This document shows positions 34,814-43,634 of a DNA stretch of 64,000 bases, piece by piece. A model generated the notes under the pieces. That model was not told the origin of the DNA, searched no databases, and worked only from the letters and a program-made list of their open reading frames with translations. A program made the position numbers and the translations under genes. Numbering within the stretch: the stretch's first letter is position 1; each line of letters opens with the position of its first letter. The DNA comes from Mesorhizobium sp. B1-1-8 (GTDB lineage: Bacteria; Pseudomonadota; Alphaproteobacteria; Rhizobiales; Rhizobiaceae): contig NZ_CP083956.1 of assembly GCF_006442795.2 (NCBI RefSeq), positions 1,178,001-1,242,000 on the forward strand. Direction: 5' to 3'.

Positions 34814-37800
34814 CTATTCGGCGGCTTTCGGGAAAGCAATTGCCGGCTCGGTGCCGCCTTCCGCGACCGGTTCGTCGCTGGCGACCTTGCCCTTGCCGCG
34901 CCCGAACAGGCGGCTAAACCAGTTGCGCCGGGCGCCGGGCTTCACCTTGGCGCGGGTGAACACCATCAGCATCGAGGGCGTCACCACCAGCGTCAGCAAG
35001 GTGGCGAAGGACAAGCCGAAGACGATCGCCGAAGACAGCGAAATCCACCACTGCGTCGACGGCGCGTTGATCGTCGTCTCGTGATGGAAGATTTCCAGCC
35101 CGAGGCCGAAGGCGATCGGCAGCACGCCGAGGATCGCCGAGACCGCCGTCAGCACCACCGGGCGGGCACGCTCGCGGCAGGTCTGCAGCACCGCCTCCAT
35201 CTTGTCCCAGCCTTCCTCGCGCAGCCGGTCGTAAGTGTCGATGAGCACGATGTTGTTGTTCACCACCACGCCGGCCAGCGCAATCACGCCGATGCCCGAC
35301 ATGACGATGCCGAACGCCTCGCCGGTCAGGAGCAATCCGAGGAACACGCCGATCGTCGCCATGACCACGCAGGACAGCACCAGCAACACGCTGGTGAACT
35401 TGTTGAACTGCGCGAGCAACACCAGGAAGATCAGGAAGATCGCCGCGCCGAAGGCCTTGCCGAGGAAGGCGCTGGCTTCGGCACTGTCCTCGTTGGAGCC
35501 GGCGAGCTTCCAGCGTATGCCGCTGCCGAGGTTCATGTCGGCGACGGCCTTGGTGACCTCCTGCTGCACAGCGGCAACCTGGGCGCCTGCCGCGACATTG
35601 GCCTGAACGACCACCGTGCGCGCGCCGTCGATGCGATTGAGGACGCCAACGCTGGGTTTCGCCTTGCGGATGACGAAGTTGGAGATCGGCACCGCTCCTT
35701 GCGGCGTCTGCACTCTGAGTTCGTCGAGCGTCGACAACGTGCGTCGGTCCTCCGGCAGGCGCAGCCTTATGTCGACCGCCTTGTCGGCGCCGGCGGGCCT
35801 GTATTCCGAAAGCTTGAGGCCGTTGGTCACCAGCTGCACCACGGTGCCGACCGAAGTCGGGCTTATGCCGTATTGGGCGGCCTTGGCGCGGTCGACCTCG
35901 ATCGCCCAGTCGACGCCGGGCGGCGGCAGGCCGTCCGAAATGTCGATGACGCTGGGCACCTTGGCGATGCGTGCCGCCACCGCGCGCGCCTTGTCGTCGA
36001 GCCCGGCCGGGTCGGCGGCAGAAAGCCTGATCTGGATCGGCTTGCCGGTTGGCGGGCCGGCCTCCGGCACGCGCACCTCGACGTCGACGCCGGGAATGCC
36101 GGCCATGACGCCGCGCAGATCGTTGAGGATCTGGTTGGCCGACTTGCGCTGGCGCCAGTCGACGAATTCATACTGGATGACGCCGACCACATCTTCCGGG
36201 ACATCCTGGCCGCCGCCTTGCGTCTTGCCGACGCGCGTATAGACGGACTTCACCCCCGGCCAGCCGAGCAGCCGGTTCTCGGCCGTCTTCGTTGCTGCAT
36301 CCATCTCGGCCAGCGAAAGGTTGCCGCGCGCATGCACGTAGAGCAGGCCGTAATCCGGCTCGACGCTGGGGAAGAATTCGACGCCGGCGCCGTATTTCGA
36401 ATAGGCGAAGCCGACGCCGACCAACAGGCAGACGGTGAGCAGGATGACGGTGATCGGGAAGCGCACCGCCTGCTTGACAACGGCCATATACCAGCCGTCG
36501 CGATGATCGGCCTCGTGATGCTCCGGCGCCTTGGCAAAGATGGCGCCGAGCGTCGGCGCGAACACCAGCGCGTAGAGCATCGAGGCCGACAGCGTCACGA
36601 TCAGCGTGATCGGCATGTACTTCATGAAGTCGCCGATGATGCCGGGCCAGAACAGCAGCGGCGAGAACGCCGCGATGCGTGTCATCGTCGCCGCGATGAC
36701 CGGCCCGGCCATGCGCCGAGCGGCAAGCGCGAAGGCATCCTCCTTCGGCATGCCCTCGCTCATCCGTCTTTCAGCGAATTCGGTGACGATGATGGCATCG
36801 TCGACCAGCATGCCGACCGCCAGGATGAGGCTGAACAGCACGATCATGTTGATCGTGTAGCCCATCATGGCAAGCAGAAGGATGCCGATCAGGAAGGATG
36901 ACGGGATGGCGAGGCCGATGAGCAGCGAGGCGCGGCCCGACAGCGCATAGAGGATGACGATGAACACCAGAATCACCGCGATCATCACGTGGTTCTGCAG
37001 GTCGCCCAGCAGCTGGTTGACGAAGACGGACTTATCCTGCGTGTAGGTGACATGCATGCCTTCGGGCATGGTCTTGATGAAGCCGTCGGAGACTTCCCTG
37101 ACCTTCGTCAGCGTGTCGATCAGGTTGGCGCCGATGCGCTTCTTCACCTCGATGGCGATCGCCGGCCTGCCGTCGAGGCGGGTCACCGTCTCGGCGTCCT
37201 TGAAGGTCGAGCGCACGGTGGCGATGTCCTTGGCCTGGACGACGGCGTTGGGCGTGGCGACGACGGGCAGGTTGGCGACATCCTCCGGCGTCTCGATCAG
37301 CGACGGCACCTTGACCGCATATTTGCCCTCGGAGCCTTCGAGATTGCCTGCGGCGACCAGGCTGTTGGAAGCGCCGACGCCTTGCATCACCTGGTCGAGC
37401 TGCAACCCGTAGGATGACAGCTTCACTGGATCGACGACGACCTCGACGAGATCGTCGCGGGAGCCCTGCAGCGAGCCCTCGAGCACGCCGGGCACTTCCT
37501 CGATGCGGTCGCGCAATTCGCGGGCGGCGGAAGTCAGCACGCGCTCCGGCACATCGCCGGAGAGCGTCACGACCAGGACCGGAAACTCCGAGACATTGAC
37601 CTCGGTGACCGTAGGCTCCTCGGCCGCCTGCGGCAGGTCTGCCTTGGCGTCCTGCACCTTGCTGCGCGTGTCCTGCAGCGCCGTCGCCAGATTGGTCTGC
37701 GGCTGGAATTCGACCAGCACGTAGCCGCCGCCCTGGAAGGCGGCCGAACGCATTTCCTTCAGGCCCTTGAGGCTCTTCAGCTTGGTTTCCATTGGCCGCA

Positions 37801-37990
37801 GCAGCAGCCGCTCCGAATCCTCCGGCGATATGCCCTGATAGATCAGGCTGACATACATCATGGGGATAGGGACGTCGGGCTCCGCTTCCTTCGGCGTCGA
37901 CTGATACGCGACCCAGCCCGCCAGCAGAAGGAAGCCCAGGACCGAAATGGTCAGGCGGGCATTGTGGATTGCGAGTCTGACGATATCCAT
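34814..37990 (-). CDS. RND-family efflux pump, inner-membrane transporter
   Basis: A 1058-residue proton-driven pump with the AcrB fold: TM1 near residues 10-30, a large periplasmic loop, a TM2-6 block with GMLVDDAIIVTEFAERRM (the TM4 acidic pair), a second periplasmic loop, and a TM8-12 block (about 860-1020). It resembles the MdtB/CzcA-like or 'efflux RND permease' group of rhizobia. The tail is short and charged. It starts 74 bp after the membrane-fusion protein gene on the same strand, so both form one pump. No outer-membrane channel gene or local regulator is seen. Substrate unknown. Confidence 0.93.
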   Translation of the reverse strand: MDIVRLAIHNARLTISVLGFLLLAGWVAYQSTPKEAEPDVPIPMMYVSLIYQGISPEDSERLLLRPMETKLKSLKGLKEMRSAAFQGGGYVLVEFQPQTNLATALQDTRSKVQDAKADLPQAAEEPTVTEVNVSEFPVLVVTLSGDVPERVLTSAARELRDRIEEVPGVLEGSLQGSRDDLVEVVVDPVKLSSYGLQLDQVMQGVGASNSLVAAGNLEGSEGKYAVKVPSLIETPEDVANLPVVATPNAVVQAKDIATVRSTFKDAETVTRLDGRPAIAIEVKKRIGANLIDTLTKVREVSDGFIKTMPEGMHVTYTQDKSVFVNQLLGDLQNHVMIAVILVFIVILYALSGRASLLIGLAIPSSFLIGILLLAMMGYTINMIVLFSLILAVGMLVDDAIIVTEFAERRMSEGMPKEDAFALAARRMAGPVIAATMTRIAAFSPLLFWPGIIGDFMKYMPITLIVTLSASMLYALVFAPTLGAIFAKAPEHHEADHRDGWYMAVVKQAVRFPITVILLTVCLLVGVGFAYSKYGAGVEFFPSVEPDYGLLYVHARGNLSLAEMDAATKTAENRLLGWPGVKSVYTRVGKTQGGGQDVPEDVVGVIQYEFVDWRQRKSANQILNDLRGVMAGIPGVDVEVRVPEAGPPTGKPIQIRLSAADPAGLDDKARAVAARIAKVPSVIDISDGLPPPGVDWAIEVDRAKAAQYGISPTSVGTVVQLVTNGLKLSEYRPAGADKAVDIRLRLPEDRRTLSTLDELRVQTPQGAVPISNFVIRKAKPSVGVLNRIDGARTVVVQANVAAGAQVAAVQQEVTKAVADMNLGSGIRWKLAGSNEDSAEASAFLGKAFGAAIFLIFLVLLAQFNKFTSVLLVLSCVVMATIGVFLGLLLTGEAFGIVMSGIGVIALAGVVVNNNIVLIDTYDRLREEGWDKMEAVLQTCRERARPVVLTAVSAILGVLPIAFGLGLEIFHHETTINAPSTQWWISLSSAIVFGLSFATLLTLVVTPSMLMVFTRAKVKPGARRNWFSRLFGRGKGKVASDEPVAEGGTEPAIAFPKAAE

Positions 37991-38064
37991 GGCTAAAGCC
38001 TGTCTTGAATTTCAGAAGCTGCGTCGCGGCAGATGGTCCTCGCCCCTGTCCGGCGCGGCCCGCG

Positions 38065-39237
38065 CTACTGCGTCCCGGCGGTTGCTTCGCCGATCAGCTT
38101 GTTGATGGTCGCCTGGTCGGCCTCGACCGGCTTGACCAGGTCGCCTTCCTTCACCAGCTCCTGGCCGGCGACGATGATGCGCGCCTCTTTCGGGATGCCG
38201 CCGAGCACCAGGCCGCTCGGGGTATCGTCGACGAGATCGATCGGGAAGAACGCCACCTTGTCGTCCCTGCCGACGGCGCGGATGCCGAGGTCGCCCTTGT
38301 CGCCGAGTGTGACCACCGAACGCGGCAGCATCACCGCATCGGTTGGCTCGGCGCTGAGCGTGATCTCCGCCGTCATGCCGGCGGGAATGGAGCCGTCGGC
38401 ATTGGGGATCGCCACTTCGATGCGGAAGGTGCGGGTCTGAGAGGAGGCATCGCGGCTGATATAGCGCACGGTGCCGGTGACCTTCTGGTCATTGACCAGC
38501 CGCACATCGGCGTCGTCGCCGATCTTGATGTAGCGCAAGTCGCGCTCGCTGATCTCGCCGCGCGCGATCACCGGGTCGAGCTTGAGGATGGTGGCCACCT
38601 CGCCACCCTGCATGACCGAGCTGCCGAGCTCCACCGGCACCCGGTCGATGACGCCGTCGAACGGCGCCTTGACCTCGTTGCGGTCGAGTTCGGCCTGAGC
38701 CGTTTCCAGCTGGGATTGCGCCGCGGTCAGGTTGGAGCGCGCCGTGTCGAGCTGCAGCTTCGGCAAATTGCCGGTTTTCATCAGCTGCAGCGATGCATCC
38801 AGTTCGGCCTGGCGCTGCGCGACAAGCTGCCTGGCGTTGTCGACCATCGAGATCTTTTCTTCCGCAGCCAGCATCAGCACCAGGTCGCCGGTCTTGACGT
38901 GATCGCCCTGCTTGACCGGCAGCTTGTCGATGACGCCGGCGACGCGGGTTGCCAGCACCGCCCGCTTGTCGGCCTCGGTCAGACCCGAGATCCGTATCGC
39001 CCGCGCGAAGGTCTTGCGCGGCGGCGTCACCACCGCGACGGTGCGCAGTGCCGCCTTCGGCTCGGCCGTCTTCGGCTTGCCGGCTTCCGGCTGGGCGGCC
39101 TTGCCGGTGTCTGCAGTTTTCGGCTTGTCCGCGGCACTGCCGACGGACGAGAACTCGCCTGTTCCCATCCAGGCTGCGAAGCCGATGAGCACGACAATGG
39201 CTGCAAGCTTGTGAAACCTGATTTTCGGCATCGTCAT
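38065..39237 (-). CDS. RND efflux pump, periplasmic adaptor (membrane-fusion protein)
   Basis: The 390 residues begin with an N-terminal membrane anchor (LAAIVVLIGFAAWMGTGEF), then a Lys/Ala/Pro linker, a barrel-sandwich (VAGVIDKLPVKQGDHVKTGD LVLMLAAEE), a helical hairpin (VDNARQLVAQRQAELDASLQ), and the matching half barrel NEVKAPFDGVIDRVPVELGS SVMQGG. It links the inner-membrane pump to an outer-membrane channel. First gene of the pump operon. The 360 bp upstream contain no regulator. Confidence 0.92.
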   Translation of the reverse strand: MTMPKIRFHKLAAIVVLIGFAAWMGTGEFSSVGSAADKPKTADTGKAAQPEAGKPKTAEPKAALRTVAVVTPPRKTFARAIRISGLTEADKRAVLATRVAGVIDKLPVKQGDHVKTGDLVLMLAAEEKISMVDNARQLVAQRQAELDASLQLMKTGNLPKLQLDTARSNLTAAQSQLETAQAELDRNEVKAPFDGVIDRVPVELGSSVMQGGEVATILKLDPVIARGEISERDLRYIKIGDDADVRLVNDQKVTGTVRYISRDASSQTRTFRIEVAIPNADGSIPAGMTAEITLSAEPTDAVMLPRSVVTLGDKGDLGIRAVGRDDKVAFFPIDLVDDTPSGLVLGGIPKEARIIVAGQELVKEGDLVKPVEADQATINKLIGEATAGTQ

Positions 39238-39596
39238 TTTGTTCCGTTGCGGCTTTAGCGAAGTCGGCGCTTCCGACTGTCGGGCGCGGCCGATATGGGT
39301 GCGCGCAAAGCCATCTTCAATTTGCCGTGATCGGCGAAGCGCGCTTCTACCTCAAAGTTGCGGCGCAATATAGCCGGAAAAGTTGCAGCATTATTGCGCC
39401 TCCAGTCGTGGCGGACAGGCATTTTTCTATTTTTCGACACCTCGAGTGCTCGGCTTTCCCGGGGCCGGGCGGATTTTCACTCGTTCGAACACTCAATGGC
39501 AGCAGGCGTCAGGATGATGCGGAATTTTTTCGCGCAATGACTTGCTGCATTGGCACGAGACAACGCGAAGACGCGCCCAGTTCGAAAACAATGCTA
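39238..39596. other. Intergenic region upstream of the efflux operon
   Basis: About 359 bases between the efflux adaptor and the aldehyde dehydrogenase stop, both on the minus strand. It is noticeably more AT-rich than flanks and should hold the efflux promoter. I see no gene, no clear operator and no repeat of the dispersed families. Confidence 0.5.
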
Positions 39597-41018
39597 TCAG
39601 GTGATCAGGTTCAGCAGCCGGAACAGCCGCTCGAATGTCGTGCCATAGGGTGGTCTGAGCAGGCCGCCGGCGCTCAGTCTGGACTGCACGAAAATCGGCT
39701 TCTCTTTGCTGAATGTCCGGAACCCCCATTCGCCGTGATAGGCGCCCATGCCGCTGGCTCCGACGCCGCCGAAGGGCTGCCTTTCCTGCACCAGATGTAG
39801 CATGCAATCGTTGACCGTGACGCCGCCCGCCAGGGTTTCGCGCATCATCCTTTGGCGATTGGCGCTGTCGCTGCCGAACCAGTAGAGTGCCAGTGGATGC
39901 TCCGCCCGGTTCACATGCGCGATGGCGCCATCGAGCGTGCCGTATTCGATGATCGGCAGCACCGGCCCAAAGATCTCTTCGCGCATCAGCCGCAGGTCTT
40001 CGCCGGGGTTCCTGACCAAGACCGGGGCCATCTTGCGATCCGAGATGCCGAGTTGTTCACCAGCCGGATTGACCTCGATGATTTCGGCGCCGCTTTCGCG
40101 CGCCTCGGCGACCATGTCGCTGAGACGCCGGTGATGCCGCTCGCTGACGATAGCCGTATAGTCGGGATTATCGCGCAGGCTCGGATAGAGCCGCGTCATC
40201 GCCGCAACCAATTTCGTGGCGATCGTTGCGGCTTGCCCTTGCGGAACCAGCAGATAGTCCGGCGCGATGCAGGTCTGCCCGGCATTCAAGAGCTTGCCGT
40301 AAGCGACGCTGGCGACGGCCGCCTCGAGGTCGCAGGACGGATCGAAGATTGCCGGCGACTTGCCGCCGAGCTCGAGCGTCACCGGCGTCAGGTTGGCGGC
40401 CGCTGCCAGCGCGACCTGCTGGCCGACGGCGGTCGAGCCGGTGAACAGAAGATGATCGAACCCCATCGACACGAAAGTCTTGCCGACCTCGGCGTCGCCC
40501 TGCACCACGCTCATCTCGTCGGGAGCGAAATGTTTTTCGACCAGTCGGGCGAGCAGGTCAGAGAATTTCGGCGTGAGCTCGGAAGGCTTGATCAACACCC
40601 GGTTGCCGGCGGCCAGCGCCGCCGTTGCCGGTGCGACGGCGAGCTGGAAAGGATAATTCCAGGGCGACACGATGCCGACGACGCCGACGGGCTGCGGCAA
40701 AAGCCGATTGTGCCCCGGCAGGAACGGCAGGCTGGTGCGGACGCGCCGCTCGCGCATCCACCCGCGCAGATGCCGGATGGCATGCCTGATGCCGGCCCGA
40801 ACGACGAACAATTCCGCAAGCCGTGTTTCCTGCGCCGAGCGGGCGGAAAAATCGCTGTCGATGGCCGCGCAGATATCGGCCTCATGCTTTTCGGTGAGCG
40901 CCAGCAGGCGCTTCAGGCGATCCTTGCGGACATCAAAGCTCGGGAAGGGTTCGCGCTCGAATGCCCGGCACTGCAGTTCGAACAGGGCGCCGAGCGCATT
41001 CTGTCTGGCCTGCAGCAT
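39597..41018 (-). CDS. Coniferyl-aldehyde-type aldehyde dehydrogenase
   Basis: A 473-residue NAD-dependent aldehyde dehydrogenase. SPWNYPFQLAVAP near 120, the glycine motif FTGSTAVGQQV near 200, the catalytic Glu in LELGGKSPAIF near 224-234 and the catalytic Cys in NAGQTCIAPDY near 258-268 are all present. The short form without an N-terminal extension and the ending FERLFRLLNLIT fit the CalB/AldB group acting on aromatic or long-chain aldehydes. It is 117 bp downstream of the patatin gene on the same strand, with a palindromic operator-like site between, suggesting its own control. Confidence 0.92.
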   Translation of the reverse strand: MLQARQNALGALFELQCRAFEREPFPSFDVRKDRLKRLLALTEKHEADICAAIDSDFSARSAQETRLAELFVVRAGIRHAIRHLRGWMRERRVRTSLPFLPGHNRLLPQPVGVVGIVSPWNYPFQLAVAPATAALAAGNRVLIKPSELTPKFSDLLARLVEKHFAPDEMSVVQGDAEVGKTFVSMGFDHLLFTGSTAVGQQVALAAAANLTPVTLELGGKSPAIFDPSCDLEAAVASVAYGKLLNAGQTCIAPDYLLVPQGQAATIATKLVAAMTRLYPSLRDNPDYTAIVSERHHRRLSDMVAEARESGAEIIEVNPAGEQLGISDRKMAPVLVRNPGEDLRLMREEIFGPVLPIIEYGTLDGAIAHVNRAEHPLALYWFGSDSANRQRMMRETLAGGVTVNDCMLHLVQERQPFGGVGASGMGAYHGEWGFRTFSKEKPIFVQSRLSAGGLLRPPYGTTFERLFRLLNLIT

Positions 41019-41030
41019 CGCAACCTCCGT

Positions 41031-41051
41031 TTACGTTCAGGTAAGTTACAT
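41031..41051 (-). promoter_or_regulatory. Candidate operator upstream of the aldehyde dehydrogenase
   Basis: TTACGTTCAGGTAA within GTTTACGTTCAGGTAAGTTAC is a dyad of TetR-like size (TTAC...GTAA), 13 bases upstream of the start. No TetR gene is near, so a distant regulator would be required. Confidence 0.4.
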
Positions 41052-41134
41052 CGCGGTTTAGGTCGAATCCAGCGGCTCACCGATGCCGTTAGGGAAGCTT
41101 CGACTCAAGCGAGATCGATCGGTTACAGCTGCCC

Positions 41135-42265
41135 TTAGGCCCTGCGGCGCTCCGCTTCCGGCTTTATGCGCGCGGCCAGGAATTCCTTGACCCGGCGGCC
41201 GGGTGCGCGGCCGCGCAGCGGCTTGAAACTGTCATGGAGCTCGCCCGACAGGTCGAGCGTCGCCTGCTTGCCCACCGCATCGTAATTCTCTTCCAGCCAG
41301 TCGCCGGCGGCACTGCGGCCGAGGTCGCGCAGATAGGCGAGGAAGGCCCATTCGGCATTGACCTTGGACGAAGCCGACAGGTCCTTGAACGCCTCGTCGG
41401 CATCGATCCTGTGCATGCGGATGTCGCGATATTCGCCATGCGGCAGGCGGCCGGCGGCGATCAGTTCCTTGACGAAGGCGATCGAGCGGAATTCGTTCAG
41501 CAGCCCGGCATTGAAAGTGATCTCGTCGATGCGGTTCTGGATTTCGTTGGCGCTCTTCGGCGTTCCTTCGCGCACCACCGGATTGATCTGCACCAGAAGC
41601 ACGTCCTCGGTGGCCGCCGCCTTGAAGAACGGGTAGAGCGCCGGATTGCCGCCATAGCCGCCGTCCCAGTAAGGCGTGCCCCTGATCTCGACAGCGCGGA
41701 AGAGTTGCGGCAGGCAGGCCGAGGCCATCACCGTATCGAGGTCGATCTCGCCGTCGGAAAAGACGCGCAGCTGTCCGGTCTCGACATTGGTCGCCGAGAT
41801 GAACAGCTCCATCGACCTGCAGGCCCGCACGTTGCCGAAATCGATCTGCTTCGCGACCACGTCGCGCAGCGGATTGAGGCCGAGCGGGTTGGCGACATAG
41901 GGCGAAAACACCCGCGACATGGTATCGAAGAAGACATAGCCCGGCGTGTTCTCGATCGACCAATTGCCCCAGGCGACGTCCCACGGCATGCGCTGAACCG
42001 GGCTGAAACGGCCTTTCGCCGCCACCGCGCGCCAGAAATCGTCGAGCTTTTGTCTTGCGCCCTCGACGCCGCCGCGCACAAACCCGTCGGCCAGCGCCAC
42101 CGCGTTCATGGCGCCGGCGCTGGTGCCGGACACCGCTGCGATGTCGAGCCGCCCGTCCTCGAGCAGGCGGTCGAGCACGCCCCAGGAAAAAGCGCCATGC
42201 GAGCCGCCGCCCTGCAGCGCGACGTTGATTTTCTTCTTTTCCTCCGCCTTGCCGTTCGTCGCCAT
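41135..42265 (-). CDS. Patatin-like phospholipase
   Basis: A 376-residue serine lipase of the RssA/patatin group. The oxyanion loop is VALQGGGSHGAFSWGVLDRL near 16-35, the nucleophile elbow GTSAGAMNAVAL near 47-58, and the catalytic Asp in WDGGYGGNP near 200. The remaining C-terminal half is helical and unassigned. Such enzymes release fatty acids from phospholipids; in some alphaproteobacteria relatives are tied to PHB metabolism. A motif almost identical to the one between phaR and phbA lies about 65 bases upstream. Confidence 0.9.
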   Translation of the reverse strand: MATNGKAEEKKKINVALQGGGSHGAFSWGVLDRLLEDGRLDIAAVSGTSAGAMNAVALADGFVRGGVEGARQKLDDFWRAVAAKGRFSPVQRMPWDVAWGNWSIENTPGYVFFDTMSRVFSPYVANPLGLNPLRDVVAKQIDFGNVRACRSMELFISATNVETGQLRVFSDGEIDLDTVMASACLPQLFRAVEIRGTPYWDGGYGGNPALYPFFKAAATEDVLLVQINPVVREGTPKSANEIQNRIDEITFNAGLLNEFRSIAFVKELIAAGRLPHGEYRDIRMHRIDADEAFKDLSASSKVNAEWAFLAYLRDLGRSAAGDWLEENYDAVGKQATLDLSGELHDSFKPLRGRAPGRRVKEFLAARIKPEAERRRA

Positions 42266-42328
42266 GACGTTCCTGTCATCTTGGTCGGTTTGCGTCGCTT
42301 CTGAAAAACAGAAACCGCGGCCCGCTTA

Positions 42329-42347
42329 TGTTGCAGTGCAGCATATA
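42329..42347. promoter_or_regulatory. Candidate PhaR site upstream of the patatin gene
   Basis: A nearly symmetric TATGTTGCAGTGCAGCATA with the 12-base core TGCAGTGCAGCA at 42332-42343. The core matches 11 of 12 bases with the site at 30207-30218 on the other strand. It lies 64-82 bases upstream of the patatin start, a normal operator position. Confidence 0.5.
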
Positions 42348-42460
42348 GGGGCTGACCAAGGCAAGAACACGAACACGGTCGCGTGATCACATGAAATTTC
42401 GGTCATGAAAGACCTCCGACCGTTGGAACGGCGTGGTCTGCACCAAGTTGGCCTGCGGCG

Positions 42461-43546
42461 TCAGGCAACCAGGTCGGGCACCGGCCCGACATAGCGCGAT
42501 TGCGGCCGGATCAGCCGTCCTGTCGACTGCTGCTCGCGGGCATGCGCGATCCAGCCGGCGACGCGCCCGGCGGCAAAGACATTGGAGAACGCCTCTTTCG
42601 GGAAGCCGGCGGCTTCGAGCAGAAGGGCGGTGTAGAATTCGACATTGGTCTGGATCGAGTGCTGCGGCTTGGCGATCCGCAGCACCTCGAGCGCAACCTG
42701 CTCCACCGTTTCGGCGAAGGCAAGCCGGTTGCCCGTCTGGTTCCCGGTGCCGAGCTGCCGCACGGCGGCTTTCAGCACGTCGGCGCGCGGATCGCGCACC
42801 CGGTAGATGCGGTGGCCGAAGCCCATGATGCGTTCGCCATGCGCGATCTCGTCGCGCAGCCATTTGGCTGCGTCGCCGCTGGCCTCGATGGCGTCGAGCA
42901 TCTCGATCACCGGCCCCGGGGCGCCGCCATGCAACGGGCCCTTGAGCGCGCCGAGCCCGGCCAGAATCGCCGAGGTCAGCCCAGCCTGCGTCGAGGCCAC
43001 CACGCGCGTCGCGAAGGTCGATGCGTTGAGCCCGTGGTCGCAGACCGTTACCAGATAGGTATCGAGCGCCCTGGCAAGCGCCGGCGATGTCGTGCCGCTC
43101 AGCATCCTAAACATGTCGCCGGCATGATCGGCGCGGCCATCCGGAGCGATCGGCTTCTCAGCGCGGCCGAGGCGCAGCAAAGCCGGCGTCAGCACCGCCG
43201 GCGCCGCGATCAGCCGCAGCGCATCGCTTAAGCCATCGCCATCCGGCAGCAGGGCCACGCCGGCCCGCATGCCGCTATAGATGTCGAGCGGCGCAAGCTC
43301 GGCCAGCATCGGCTGCAGCTGTTCGAACACCTCGACACGCGCCTTGCCGATTGCCCGCTCCAGCTCCGCATCGCCGGGAAGCCCGTCGAAAAAGCCGTCG
43401 AACAGCAGACGGACCACCTGGCCGTAGCGCCAATGGCCGGCCAGTTCCATCAGCGAGTGACCGCGAATGGTGAGATGCCCGCCCGCGCCGTCGACATCGG
43501 AAAGCACCGTGTCGGCGGCCACAACGTCATCGAGCCCGTTTGCCAT
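42461..43546 (-). CDS. Citrate synthase-family protein (citrate or methylcitrate synthase)
   Basis: A 361-residue short-type citrate synthase-fold protein. Conserved segments include HGLNASTFATRVVAST, GPLHGGAPG (first catalytic His), GFGHRIYRVRDPRADVLK (second catalytic His) and the C-terminal Arg segment GRLIRPQSRYVGP. At the position of the catalytic Asp (usually NVDFY) it has NVEFY, a Glu. Start at ATG 43546, chosen for the AAGGAGG upstream; a GTG-led extension to 43591 is rejected. It is divergent from a second citrate-synthase paralog with an HTH, 88 bp between starts. It may be active with altered rate; exact substrate unknown. Confidence 0.85.
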   Translation of the reverse strand: MANGLDDVVAADTVLSDVDGAGGHLTIRGHSLMELAGHWRYGQVVRLLFDGFFDGLPGDAELERAIGKARVEVFEQLQPMLAELAPLDIYSGMRAGVALLPDGDGLSDALRLIAAPAVLTPALLRLGRAEKPIAPDGRADHAGDMFRMLSGTTSPALARALDTYLVTVCDHGLNASTFATRVVASTQAGLTSAILAGLGALKGPLHGGAPGPVIEMLDAIEASGDAAKWLRDEIAHGERIMGFGHRIYRVRDPRADVLKAAVRQLGTGNQTGNRLAFAETVEQVALEVLRIAKPQHSIQTNVEFYTALLLEAAGFPKEAFSNVFAAGRVAGWIAHAREQQSTGRLIRPQSRYVGPVPDLVA

Positions 43547-43590
43547 GACCGCCTCCTTGACCTTTCGCGCAACGGAATTAATGCTGCGCA

Positions 43591-43623
43591 ATCAATGCAT
43601 CAATCTTGATCAAGTGAATCAAT
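43591..43623. promoter_or_regulatory. Candidate operator between divergent citrate-synthase paralogs
   Basis: Three ATCAAT words (43591, 43599, 43618) and a TTGATCAA palindrome (43606-43613) lie in the short 88-bp shared promoter region. They are candidates for binding by the HTH domain of the plus-strand gene; this is inference. Confidence 0.4.
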
Positions 43624-43634
43624 ATAGGTCACGA

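Noticed and set aside
39255..39440. A 61-codon minus-strand frame upstream of the efflux adaptor
   Set aside because: It has no ribosome-binding site and no recognisable family; likely chance in the promoter region.
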